Source of the DNA: Akebia trifoliata
Lineage: Eukaryota > Streptophyta > Magnoliopsida > Ranunculales > Lardizabalaceae
DNA: 64,000 nucleotides
Direction of reading: 5' to 3'
NCBI GenBank assembly: GCA_017979445.1
Contig: CM030709.1
Span: forward strand, 7,978,001-8,042,000
This document shows, piece after piece, positions 47,227 through 60,600 of this stretch. The translations under genes and the position numbers were made by a program. Below the pieces are notes generated by a model, which worked only from the letters and a program-made list of their open reading frames with translations, was not told where the DNA came from and did no database searches. Positions within the stretch are counted from its first letter, which is position 1. Each line of letters opens with the position of its first letter.

Positions 47227-49245
47227 GTATTTTAATGGTTTCTTGGTTTTTTACTAATGCAATATTTTAAAAATCAGACCGATGATTTGACTGAAAATTT
47301 GTCAAATTGGTCGGACCAGGATCGAATCCTAATTCAATGTGGTTGGACAAATTTACACTATTAAAAATTTTAGAAGTATGCATACTTCCCCAAAGATATC
47401 TTAATTCAAATTTTGATCAAAAGATGGTTCACAAAACCCAGTTGGATGGAGTTCAACGATGGGTTTGGTCGGTTTTCTAAACATTGGTAAAATCATCATA
47501 ATAGACAAATTTCCCAAAACACCCGTTCCTATAAACAATCGTCACGACACCATAAGTAAGATCCCCACTCCCCTCCTACTAACTGCCTTCCCAACTTATA
47601 CATTGTTTCAGACCAACCATGACATGAAAGGTGTTAGTGGTATGGATGGTCAAGTTCATATCTCTTTGGGGGGCAGCCGACATCCTTGGCACCCCATTTT
47701 GTGTCAACTTTCACTATGCTACCCTTCTCGGGTCCCATGTAGTCCTTTTCCTAGGTCACCACCCCTTTCGCGGATCGTCTTAGTACCCATTCTATGGAAG
47801 GTTTAAACTAGAGACATGTTAGTTTTGATACCAAATGATATGAAGCTAACTAATACATCAAAATCTCAAAGTTGTTAGTGGTGAGTAAAGTTAAGCCCAT
47901 ATCTCTTTGGATTGTAAAACACATGCATGATTCTTGTGACAAGAAAAATAAAATAAAAGGCATGTGTCCCTCTCCATATATTAACAACCTTCCCTTCCCC
48001 CTCTTGTGTTCCTCGCATCTACTCTCCTTTTTTGGGTCTCTTTCACTAGCACACAAGCAACTTCCACGACCAAAGTCTCTCTCCTACCACATTTAAAAGG
48101 TGATCTGTTTTGAAAAGCAGAAGAGGCCCCCACGCCAATCTCTCTTGTCTTTCTTCCTCACTCGCTGTCTCCACTTTGCTTCTTGTCTTTTCTTTTTTCT
48201 TATTTTATTTATTGAAGGTTTATTAGGCTTGTTACTTCATCATGTACTTGTGAAGTCTCTTTCACTAAGAAAGGTAGACACAAGAGTCTATGTAGAGTAC
48301 TACCTGTTTAATGAATTTGGTGCTTTGGGTTCTGATTGTTCTTCTAAATATATCTATCCTTCTAGATATCTATCATGGGTGTTTTTTTTTTTTTTCTTTT
48401 TTAAATACATTTGGAATGTTTTTTTCTCTTTTTGGGGTTCTCTTACATTTGTTTTTCTTTCAAGCAGATCAGAAGTGAGGATCTTCCTTACTTAATTTTC
48501 TTCTTCTTTTGTTGCTTTAAGATTCTTCATTTCAAAGCCTTCTTTTGTTGCCTTCTTTTATATATGTGAACTCAAGAATTATTTTATCTTGTATTGATCT
48601 TAAGAACATCTCAATCTTGTTTTAACCTTTATTCTTCCCTTAAATAGAAAGGCAGAAGATCCTTCAATTGAGTGCAAGTTTGGAGAACTGCTCTATCTCT
48701 TTAAGTTTCTTTCTCCTTTTAAAAGCAACATCTATGTTTCATTTACTAACCACATCAGGCTTATGTTTAGTTGTTACTAACCTCATGTGCTTTGCTTTCT
48801 CTTTGTTTCTGGCTACTGCTTTTTTTTTTTATTGTTACTTGTTACAGTTACTCTTTTACCCCTACAAGAAAAAAGCAGAAATGAAACACTAGCATTCTTA
48901 CAGGGAAGCCTCTTGGTTACCCTTTAAATGTATTTTGGTTCTTGGGTTGCTTTGCTCTTTCATGTTATTGCTTCCATCTTGGATTGTTTCTGTGAGTTTC
49001 ACTTCTCTATGGGTTCTTGAGCAATTGAGTTTCTTGCTTCTTTTTTTATGATTTTTTTTTTTTTTTTAATTTAATTTTGAGAATTTTTATATGTGAGCTT
49101 GTAGTTGTAATATGGTTATTTCTCCAAGAGTTAGTACTTGCTCCATTTCTTCTTCTCCTTTGTAATAATAATATTAGCTGAGATGCTGTTCTTGTGTTGT
49201 TGTTTTGGTTTCAGGGTTTTAACAGGAACTTAAGCTTACACAGTA
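47227..49245. other. Upstream region of ZPR gene
   Basis: From about 47990 on the strand is pyrimidine-rich, as in plant 5' leaders. TTGTTTTGGTTTCAG at about 49200-49214 is a good acceptor just ahead of the ZPR start codon, so a spliced 5' untranslated leader is likely. The promoter was not located. No other gene is supported. Confidence 0.5.
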
Positions 49246-49461
49246 ATGGAAAGACTCAACTCAAAACTGTACTTGGAGAACTGTTATATAATACAAGAAA
49301 ATGAGAGGCTAAGGAAGAAAGCTCAGCTTCTCAACCAGGAGAATCAGGCCCTTTTATCTGAACTGAAGCAGAAACTCTCCCAAGAAAACTACAAACCCAA
49401 CCCAAACTCCAATCTTAGCTCTACCTCCACTTCAAATCCTACTAATTCCAGCAAATCCTGA
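49246..49461 (+). CDS. ZPR3: LITTLE ZIPPER microprotein (ZPR3-like)
   Basis: Complete 71-residue protein. It opens with MERLNSKLYLENCYIIQENE and continues into a single leucine zipper (about residues 9-45: ENERLRKKAQLLNQENQALL), followed by a Ser/Asn/Pro-rich tail. This is the hallmark ZPR3/ZPR4 sequence and length. ZPR proteins have no DNA-binding domain. They pair with the zipper of class III HD-ZIP factors (PHB, PHV, REV families) into non-DNA-binding dimers, limiting their activity in shoot meristems and leaf polarity; in known cases HD-ZIP III factors in turn activate ZPR genes. A probable splice acceptor about 30 bases upstream of the ATG suggests an intron in the leader. No damage is seen and the gene stands alone. 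Confidence 0.94.
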   Translation: MERLNSKLYLENCYIIQENERLRKKAQLLNQENQALLSELKQKLSQENYKPNPNSNLSSTSTSNPTNSSKS

Positions 49462-49901
49462 TCAAACTGTCTCTGAATTGCATTAAACCAGCTTTTTTTT
49501 TTCCTGTAGAACCATAGGAGTGAAGGTAGTGATACTGTTTCAATTATAGTAGGACAGCAATAGTATCTTCTCTTGTCAGTTGTCCCCTTCCCAACTATCA
49601 CTTTCATTCCTTCTTTTCTTCTCTCTCTCTCTCTCTCTCTCTTATGTGTGTGTGTGTGTGTGTGTGTGTGGGGGGGGGGGGGGGCTCATGAAGTACTGGA
49701 TTATATGGATGTGTAGTAACAGAGAGAAGAATGCAACATAATCATTTTATAGTCTTTAATACTGCTCTTCTATTCCATTTCCTACTTAGATATCAACAAT
49801 CTTGAATGGATTAGCATAAAAAAAAAAAAAAAAAGACCAGTAATTAATCCATGCTCCGTTACTTATCTTATTTCATGAAAAAGGTGAGTGAAGTATCCAT
49901 G
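49462..49901. other. 3' flank of ZPR gene
   Basis: It holds the probable 3' untranslated region with a compound microsatellite at 49619-49684 and an A run near 49820. No gene is seen. Confidence 0.5.
49619..49684. repeat. Compound microsatellite (CT)n (GT)n (G)n
   Basis: About 11 CT units, a short TATG break, about 12 GT units, then a G run of about 15 bases, within 200 bases of the ZPR stop codon. Confidence 0.95.
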
Positions 49902-50133
49902 CCATGGTTTTAAAACTTGTCTTGACTTAGTCTCGTACATGAACGAGACTGAGTCATCTTGGACAAGTTTTCCAATACGTTTGAGTCATCTCGTTCAACA
50001 ATGAGACAAATGAACCATGATTTTTAAATCTCATCTGATACGTTTGATTTGTCTATCTGTCTCGTTGGTGGATGATACCGAGATGTATTGGACGAGTCAT
50101 ATTGTTCTCGGACGAGATTTCAAGCCATGATCC
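49902..50133. mobile_element. CATGGTTTTAAAA-ended MITE, second copy
   Basis: CCATGGTTTTAAAACTTGTC at the left, inverted GACGAGATTTCAAGCCATG at the right. It is the reverse-oriented relative of 16280-16495, sharing CTGTCTCGTTGGTGGATGAT in the interior. Repeated CTCGT/ACGAG words dominate the element. Confidence 0.72.
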
Positions 50134-51662
50134 ATGCCAAATTCAACAATCGAGAACTTTTTTAAATTATAGGATTTTGATCCATACTTGCCACAATTAT
50201 GCATTCTTCTTTTTTTAAACTTGTTTTTTCATAATAATTTATATAGAAGTATATATACTGGAAATGCCAACATTTAAGAATTCAATTAAACATTAACAAC
50301 CTCCAAAAACATGTATTTTTCATACTAATCCCTAAAATATATTTTTAATTTTGTCTTTTAGTATAAAATGCCAGGGGTTCTATGGTAATTATGCAATGGA
50401 ATTTTCACACACACATATATATATATTATATTTTCTTAGGTAAATAGTAGGTATCATAAGGTAGTCCAAGAAATGCATGAAGCATAGATTCTAATCAATA
50501 CTTTCAGAAGATCTAATGGAATGCTTTAAAATTACTAGTAGGCAGTATCAACATCTTCCTTCCCCCATATCCAACATCACACCACTAATTGGAAAAATGA
50601 ACAAATCATTGTTAACTTTGTTTAAATTAGTGTTCAATTAATATAGGAAAATGTTGATATAACATGGTGCTAGTGCAAAGCATAATGAGATATTATCACT
50701 TAAAGAGTCCATTAATACAATTTATAAAATAATTATTGTCGCTTGAAAATCCATTTAAGTCAGTTTAAAAGAATTTGTCCAGTTTAAGTCATGTCCATCC
50801 TGGTCGTTGCCGAGAGGAGACCAAGAACCAAATTCATAAACCATGGATGGAGCCCAATTAGCATTAGGTTCCAGAGAAAAATTAAGATGGTCTCAATTGA
50901 AATATTTCGAGAAAATTCAAAATATTCTTGAAATATTAAATGTTTCAAGGTTAACCTAAACCCTAATGTTCCACCAAAATATTGTGAACCAGCATGAAAC
51001 TTTGACCCATAATTAGCTGAGCTTTGTCATAAACATTTTTCTATTAATGTAAACAAAAATACTAGTATAATATGGTTATGGTGCTGGACCTAAACAACAT
51101 GGTTAAAGGTTAGTGGGGGGAAAGGTTCTGGAGCTTAAACACACAACTTGACCTTAAATTTTAATATATAGGTAGATGATGCCTCTGAGGATCAAGTCAA
51201 ATGATCCAATGGTCTAGAATGATTAGTGCTTCTGAGATTTAAAGGAAGTTTTTATTGAGTTTGAAAGAAGAGGAGACAAAATATCAAGTCATCCTACAGA
51301 TTTGATATTCACATGGAATTTGACTTCAGCCCATTGTACTTGCTACTATCTATCTATTCAAGTCCTATCAAAGGCTCCACGTCCTTTCACCTAAAATATT
51401 CTCTCTCAATGCCTACTTATGTACTTTTTCATAGAAGTCAAAGGGAAGGAAAACCTACAGAGAGTATCTGGGTATTACTGAAGTGCTCTATAAGGTCCAA
51501 TCTAAAGAACAAAAAACCAAAGACAACACCAGTTAACAGAAGAGCATTTGCTGTAAACCTTTTCGAACTTGGAAATATGACAAAGTAGCCCTAGGAGAGA
51601 GAGAGAGAGATGTGGATAAATTTTATTTAAACATTGTACACTTGTTTGTTAAATTTACAGGT
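50134..51662. other. Intergenic DNA downstream of RCE1
   Basis: AT-rich with a GAGAGA tract at 51594-51610. The open frame at 51313-51588 has no recognisable similarity. No gene is called. Confidence 0.5.
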
Positions 51663-54600
51663 TTAACTCCAACTACAGTACCCTTGCCAACATTTGCAAT
51701 TATCTGTTGTCTCATTATACAAATTTGGACTAGTGGCCGGAAATAGAAACCACAGGAACCCCACCAACCCAGCTACAAATGCAATGGTTGTCAACCCTGG
51801 AACAAAAATTAAGATAACCTCTAATACAAGGAAAGTAAAATCAAGTGCAGTTAAAATCTCGATTGAAGAACATATAAAAAAACATAGAAACATTAACTAA
51901 AACCAAAGATCAATGGCTATTGTTTTTTAGGTATGCATCAACATAAAGAGGGGCAGTCAAGAGCGGAAGAAACGAAAGGCTCTATAATTTTTTAGGGCGA
52001 AAAAGGAAATGTTTTCGAAAGAAAATCAATGGGCACTTAGTCAATATTGATATTGGTAAGTAACGATTGATATTTATATGAAAAGATTAAACTATTAAGA
52101 ATTAGCTCATAGTTTAAAATTATAAACCGAAACTTAAAACAAGAAATTAAACTGCTTAATTTGGAGCAGTCATACCTTTTCTATGTGATGTCAGCATAGG
52201 CAATCCCATGACATTGCAAAATATATGAGCAACTATTGGAGCAACAAGATGCCCTGCAAAGAATTAAACATGTTCCATATCATTGACTAAATTACATCTA
52301 AAGAAAGAAACCCGGCAAAGTACAAAAGCTTCTGATGGAAACTGGACACTCTTCCACACTTATAAGCAGAAATATATTACCTTCAAGGGCACAAAACAGC
52401 CTAATTTATAAAAGAAATGATAGCTGATGACTGCATATAAATTGCAATTTAGCATGGCAACGTGGTAAGTAGCATATTTAGGTATCACTGGAGGTGCCTT
52501 CAAGACCAATAATTCAATGATCCCATCCCATGTGGTAGACCCCCATCAACTCTCGGTTTCTCTGGATCCTCTCGACGAAGTCAAAGATGTCAACACCATT
52601 GATGTGGAAGAAAACAGTCAAAAGGAAGAAAAGCGGGTCGATGAGACCTTGCTGGTATCCGTGGACGAGGTATTACACATCTCAGAGATGGCAACAGCCT
52701 GATCCCTTAGTTGCAAGAAGCGGGAATGGATACAGAGTACAGCAGCAGTTGCTGCACACGCTATCCAAACTCAGGGAGTGCTCTTTCTGAATCTTGGATG
52801 CCCTTGAGAGCTGCAATGCTGCATTCACTTGGGCAAAGCGGATTCTTTGGTCTCTCATTCTTTTTCACATGTGTTGGGAACTATGGAAAGAGAGGAATTG
52901 TTGTATTTTCAAGGATAAAGAGCTTTCATTACAGGTTATTATGTATCTATCATGGATTTTTGGTTTCTTTGGTGTAAAGTATTTTAAGAATTTGAGGGAG
53001 TCTATTTTGAGGATTTTATAGGCAGATGGGAATAGTTGTGTAAAATAGCTCCAATGTAAGCCGGGTTTCCTGGTCTTTGCCCTTGTAGTTGTTTTTGTTG
53101 GTCATCTCAACCACTTCTAATATATTGCATTTACTTATCCCCAAAAGAAGAAAGAAAGAAATGGAGGTGGGGCCTAGGGTTAAAGGTTACTAGCCACATT
53201 GCATTGAATTCTTTAAAATTGGCTTCTGTTCTGCTTGTGCAGTTGGCCTTGCCTGCTTAGTGCGGAAGTGCGGAAAGTAGGCTCAGCTTCTTTGGTTTAT
53301 ATGGGAAAAAAGTCAAGTATACAACAACAGGATTGATTTGTTTCCTAGGAGTTTCACCCACACTGCATGTGACTATGTAAGCAATGCGTATGTTAGATGC
53401 AGTTACAGATGTTTCGATTCTTTTCAATGGATCTACCCACTATCATCTCCCTTTTTGTCCATCATAGGGAACCTTGAGATGTATGATGTTTATAGATGCA
53501 TTTCTTGGCCATTCAAAGGTTATGCAAGTGTTACTCATCTCCAAGTTATTGGCATGGCAGTACTACTTTCTTTTCTGGGGTCTCCATGCATAAAATTAAT
53601 GAGTTAATTTTGAGGTATTATGTGGATTCCGTATTAACCTCAGTAAGAGCCGTCACTTTGATGTACAGGTTGTGGGAGATAAAGAACCATTAGCATACTC
53701 TTTGGCTGTAGGATTGGGTAACTCCCGACGACTTATCTTGGCCTTCCATTATGGGCAAGCTACAGGGACAAATAAGATAAACACAAGATCCTTGTGCTTT
53801 CCTAAGATGTTAGGTGATCTTGGCTTCAGACATTTCAAAGGCGAATATAGCTTCATTAAGCAAGTGACACGGAGAGTCAGAGCTAACAGTATGGGGTTAC
53901 AAATTTGGGGTGGTATGCGTTCAACCAACCTCTTACGATAATAACGTTTGGAAAAGAAATTTTAAGGTGTTGATCTTTTCAAGGGAGGTATTTCTTCAAA
54001 TTGGACTTGGATATAAGGTGAGATTCTAGGACGATCTCTGGTGTACAAATAGACATCTCTGTGATTCCTTCCCACATATCCACACCATGATCTCAACAAA
54101 CGTGCATTTAGACGTGATTGCATGATTAAAATAGTAGTGTGATATCTTCGAATCTGAACTTGAGGAACCAAAGGTTTCAAATAGTGTTATTGGGATGTGC
54201 AACAGCCAGGGGATAGTATTATTTCCAAAATAATGGTAACACAACAGCATTACTTCATGGTGGATCCCACCAAAGATGATATTAAAAAAAGATGTTTCAA
54301 AATGAAGCTTGAATTTTGGAGTTAAATAACGGTAAATAGCATGCGTTATTTTCAAAATAATGGTAAATAACGATCATTATTTGAAAATCCTCTTGTTGAA
54401 ATAGTGAAACGATTAAATGAAGAGTTACATAATGTCATAACAAGGATGCTAAGAGCAGTAAATGACCAATAATGGAATGTTGTTAGTCTTTTAAAAAAAA
54501 CAACTTCTAGGCATTGCCACTATAGAACTTTTTATATGACCATGGAAGAACCTTAATGATTGAGCTATCAGCTCTCTCTGGGACTCCTAGTCCAAAGTTT

Positions 54601-57600
54601 GGAGTTCATATTAGGAGGATAAGAATATAGAAATGGTCCACCAATGCTTTTTTTTCAAGGTTGACTCCATTTAGAGGGTAATCTCTTCAAGGAAAGGAGA
54701 AGTGAGGACGAAGTGGCAGGTCTTTTTTTTTTTTTTTTTACAACGAAAGGACGAAGAGGCAGTTGTTTTTCCAATTATTGTGGTTCAGAAAAATATCTCA
54801 CAAAAAGATCTTCTCGACCTTTTTGTTCTCGTTGTAACCCTACTTCTTGATTGCTAAATATATATATATATATATGGGAAATGTTCAGCACCCTAAGTTT
54901 TACCACACACTTTAACAAACGTTTTTTGTCCTACATGGGTTAGAAGTTTTGGAATGAGCTGATTTTTGGTGAGGATGATCTCTATGATTAGAAGATCATC
55001 CTCCCCAAAAATCAGCCCATTTCGAAATGTTTAGCCCATGTTTACACGTTGAAAAATCGTGGACCGTCCATTTTTTGTAAATCAATTTTGATGGGGTTAG
55101 AAGTTTTGGAATGAGCTGATTTTTGGTGATGATGATCTCCTCACCATAGAGATCATCCTCACCAAAAATCAGCTCATTCCGAAACTTCTAACCCATGTAA
55201 GACAAAACGCGTTTGTTAAAGTGTGTGGTAAAACTAAGGGTGGCGAACGGGACCCTATATATATATATATTATCTTCACACATGTTTTTCCACATGAATT
55301 AACATGTCTAAAAGAGTGTTACAGCACATAATTCTTTTATCAGAATTTAAAGACACAAGTTGAAGATGTGGCCTTGGAACAAGTATCAAGGTTGTATTCT
55401 GATTTTTTCCATTTAAAGAACCCAAGGTTCAATTCACCATTTCTCCAATTTTGCCAGTAAGAAAACAACATGCAAGGCCTTTCTTCACAACAACTTTAGA
55501 GGGTTTCTGAAAGCCATGCAAAGATAAATAACTGAATATTATCCTGAAATTTGTTATGGACAACGGGCCATAAAATACCAAATATGCTCCCTGAGTAAAT
55601 ATCTTTAATTTCGCAGAAGCCTCTATTCAGATGCATCTACTAAACAACATATACATAAGGAAAAAAATTATTTGCACAAAGAATTGCACATGGGTTTGAT
55701 AATAGTAAGATAGTATTGGTAAATAACAAGATATTTTGGAACATGTTAATGATAATATAAGATATTGCAGAAGACATTAACGATAATATATACATTATAC
55801 GAAATCACAAACCTGTTCGAATGAAGAGAAAAGATGCATATGACCCAAACACTACAGTGTAGCCAAGCTGGAGACCTGCAACAAAAAGATAACCATGCAA
55901 GTCATGCAAATTGAATGTTTAAATGATTTACAATTCGGTGATTCACAATAATATGACATCCCACCAAATATTTGTTTGACAGGCAAGCAGATGAAGGAAT
56001 TGCACCCAGGCACGTAGTATTACTACTCACAAAAGTTCGCAAGCAAGAGTTCTTGATAAGAATGAGAAGTATAAACCAAGGGGAGAGCAAATTGAGGACC
56101 CACCTGACTGTATGAGCGATTCAAAGGGGCGCAACTTCAACTTGTCAACTGAAATTCTCGTTTTGACCCAATTTCCAAACAAAGGAATGAATATGCCAAA
56201 ATGTGCTGTCACTCTCCACGAGATTAGATTGGGTGTTGGTGTATCAAGTGATAATGGTATTACTTCAAGAGGTAGTTGGTTGGTGAAAGCATGGGTTGAG
56301 CACCAAGATTGATTCAAAGGCTAACAACAGTTTCCAAATAAAGGGCTTGACCCATAGTTGGCTGGTTTGACACATTGCAAAGTAACTTTGAGGTCATGAG
56401 TTCAAGTCCAGCTTACCCATAAAAATAAAAACAGTTTCCAAATGAATGAAGGCCACCATCATTTTGGTGTTGAAGGCATCAGCAGGGAAGAACCACAGAA
56501 AAATTGAAGAGGTGACAAATGAGAACAAGAACGTATATGCCCAAATAATGGTGGAGAATTATAGAGGTATGCCTGAATTGTATCTAGATAAACAAACAAA
56601 TAGAAGAAATTTTGGTAATAATGAGGGAAGTGAAATGAGAATGCATATGACAAACCGAGATTGAGGACCAATCAAAAAGACATTGGATCTTTTTCCAAGC
56701 ATGGATAATGCAACCAATCAAAAGAGGCACATATAGAGAAGTAGAAGGAAGGGTGGAAGTTCGTTTTGAAAGTGCCTCTAAAAATGCTACCATGGAATGT
56801 GAGGAGCATAGACACATATCTATGGGAGAATGGATTATCAAAAACATGACTAGAAAGCGGAGATGGACATCATCATCATGCACGAAACTAGTTGGAGAAG
56901 ATGAACATTTCATAGGGTAAGAGGAACTTTGAATGGTTGATTTACCCTCCATCTGCATTCAAGGTGAATTATTGTGGTTTGGGATAAATGAAGAACATTG
57001 ACTGTGGACCAGTTGGTTGGAAAAATACTAGGGGGTCAATTTGTGGTGGAATTAGGTGATATGCAGAGGATGTGTGATATTATTCAGTGCAAACATGGAC
57101 CTCAACATCAGTAGATTTCAGGTTAGCAAACAAGGTGTGGCAGGATAATACTTAGCGCGAAGGATTGATGATAAACAAGAATACTGAAGCTTACACCATG
57201 CAAAACATGAACAAAAACAGTTCTTTTGTTTGTCTAAACCATCATAAAAGCCTTACTAATTTATGTATTTTTTTGAAAGGTGTAATATATTGATAAAGGG
57301 GAACCACAAAAAACAAGGAGGCCAAGGAAGCCTCACAAAAGCAAAAAAGAAAACAACTAAAACATCAAAGATTACAAAGAGAGTTCCATCTAAAAACAAA
57401 GTCATTGTACGAGTATCCCGCAAACTCTTTGTACTGTTTTGACCAAAGGTACAAAGAGCCCAAAATCTCCAAGAAACCTGCATGAGAGCTTTTATTCTTA
57501 CTATTGAACACCCTGTTATTTCTCTCATTCCAAACCCCCCAAACAATTGCCGAGGGAACATAACCTATAGGATTCTTTTTCTGGAATGGAAATCAATACT

Positions 57601-60600
57601 GGCCCACTCAACTAATAGCGAGGAGAACTTATGAGGAAGTACCCAATTAATGCGGAACATACCAAGAAAATTTGACCAGATATTATAGGAAAATGACCAA
57701 TAAATTAAAATATGATCCACAGATTCCTCATCCTTCAAGCAAAGGTGACAACAATTGGGAGTGATCCAACCCCGAACAATCAAATTATTCATCGTGAGAA
57801 TCCTACCAAGGGAGGCCAACCAAACAAAAAATGAGATTTTAGAGGGAATAGGCTTGGACCAAATGATGATTTGGAGCAACTAGAAAAGAATAGTGAGGAG
57901 GAAATAGAAAAATGATGTGTTCAATTCCATACTGACTACTTATATTAAAAATAAAAAAATAAAAATTGATAGGTAAATGCTTGGTTAGTACAGGAATATT
58001 GTTAATTGTTAATAGTTATCATAAGAATTATGGGTTCAAGGGGTTTGAACCTTGGACCTGGGAACAACCTCCACAAATCTTACCACTTAGCTAAGTGTCA
58101 CTTCTTAAACTACTTATATAAATTTGAAGAAATCAAATCAATCCACTGCAATAATTAAAATGAGGAACACATAACTATCATCAAGGAAGCTTCCTATAGA
58201 AAAATGGAACACATACCTACAATAAGGAAAGCTCTGAGAAAGCTATAATTTTTCTGACAGTAGAGTTCCAAGAAATGGTTTAAATGTGCTGCAAAATAAA
58301 ATGGTATCGCATGAGATTAGTTTTTGGTTCCCACCTCCACCAAAATATCTACAGACATGCAATGCACAAATAAAAGCTCAAATTGGAAACACTACAAGTA
58401 TGAGAAAGTGTTAAGAACTGCAAATTTCTTAGCTTCTCAATAAAAGTTGTTTACTATTAGGTCTAGGATCCAACTTTACAGGAATTGCATTATTGCACAG
58501 AAGGAAAATACACAGTAATGGAACTTACCAGCATAAACATGGAAAAAATGTCACTACGTTACCCATATCCACAATTACAGCTATTGTTCTTCAAAAGTTC
58601 AAATTATGAGCCAAAAACACAATAACTTGAACTGGCTTTCGCAATCATGGGAAATCATCATAGAATGTACAAGAATTGTCAATCAAATCTAATGTAATAG
58701 TACAAGACTACAAAGCCCATGTAACCAGCAGCATATGAGATAAACAATAGAGTTTGCATGCTTCCAAGGAAAGAAGGAAAGCATAAAAAATCAGTCATGT
58801 TCTGTAGCAAAGTAACTTTGAACTCGGTATGAGAAAGGTTCAACACAAGCATGTACTTCTGAAGACCTCATCCTATTGTACAAGACTTCAAGAGAAACAA
58901 AAAAAAAAAGTGTTTTATCTCCTTGCACGAAAGACCCATCTTGAATACAGCAAGGTCCGTGAGATTTTGGAATGTATAAGTTAATCCTAATGAATGGACT
59001 TTCAAATTTCTCAGAATTACAAGATCAAAGAGTACCATTGGAACCTCAAATATAGAACTTCTAACACTATAATATGGGTTAAAGGGTGCACTGTGCACAC
59101 ATACTCCCATAAATATGCACATGATGTCCGTATGATATGTACCAATTCATATGCCACTTGAAACAACAATGAGACTATAGTAACTGTAATGGGTCTAAAT
59201 AGATAAACTATTACAATTGTGGATAAGGTCTTTTCTCTTTGAAATTCGTGCACTTAACAACATTCCCCAGTGGTATTCATACGCTTCCAAACGTCCCTTT
59301 CATTGTACAAACAGCCCCCTGGTACGTCCACGTGTTCCAAGAGGTCTATTTCCAGGCGAATGCCACATTTGCCCTAGCCTTTGGGTATCTCATTGGGGTA
59401 GAAGAGGGGGACCACTCCCACCTGGAGCCACACTGTCATCCTGGCAATGTGCATCAACTTAGGCGTCATCTACCTGCACAGTCCATGTTGTCGTGGTCAT
59501 GCGACCCTGTTGTGCCAGATGGAGGCCTTGGTGTGGTGCATCATTGCACTGTCTTCCACATGGTCATTGCCACATTTCCCTAGATATTGACGACATCCAC
59601 ATTTGCCATCCCAGGTATTGTGATATAAAACTTACATTCATTTAAAAACATAGTGAGCTTCTCATTTTTTACAAATATACATTTTATCAAGAGGCAAAGC
59701 AACAAAGAAATGCAAGAGAGCAAATCTAAGAGGCCATGACCCTAGGCACTACAAGCAAACCGCATCACAAAGAAAAAAAAACAAACAAACAAAAAACAAC
59801 ACAACTAATTAAATGTCATTCATAAAAATACTCTCCCACATAAAAACAAAATCCTCAAAAGAACTTACTCCACTCTTAGAACAACTTTGACCAAAGAAAT
59901 AAGAATGCTTTGATGATAATGACTACTGGGTGAACCACAATCATGTCATGTCTACTTCCTCTAGACAAAAAAAATGTCATTTCGTATCCTAAGCTTAGAC
60001 TAGCCGGTCTGAGGGAGAGAATAGGATTCGATTTCCTCCCGCTTCATTGGAGTCTAATAGACCTGCCATCCATCTGCCCCGGTAAACCACTCCTTTCGAC
60101 TCTGAACCCCGTAGCTGCATCTCCGACTGGTGACCTGAACTAACCATCTCTCCTTCCTCCATCCACTGAAGAGGCAAGTAAGTACCTCGATTCCACTCCT
60201 TCTCCTACACCTCTACCTGGGACATATGACCCAAGTATTGGGATGTGGACTCCTACAGATCACATTGGTAACATCACTATGGCACCCCCCCCCCCCCCCC
60301 CCGAAAAAAAAAAACAACAACAACGGATGAGCATAGTAACAAAATTTGGATTTGACTATTATTCAATGAGGGGTCAGTTCAGAAAAAGTTTGGAAACTAT
60401 TAAGATGATATTTTTTCAATATATTTTAAAGTAGGTGTATTTTTAACATACATCACATATTAAATCAAGATTAAAAATGTATAATAATAATAAAGATGTT
60501 TTTATGGATATAGTACAATATTGAGCCTAAGAGTTATAAGTTAGTATAGTATTGAGCCTACGAGTTATAAATTTTAAGTGTAACCATATGGTTCATCTAA

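Noticed and set aside
48100..48495. 131-codon open frame upstream of ZPR
   Set aside because: Phe/Leu-rich translation of a pyrimidine-rich leader, with no family resemblance; more likely leader or intron sequence.
58040..58110. GGGTTTGAACC motif
   Set aside because: It looks like a B box, but no acceptor stem or anticodon arm could be found.
59239..59583. 114-codon open frame in RCE1 intron
   Set aside because: No motif recognised; the composition hints at an old transposon piece, but this cannot be supported.
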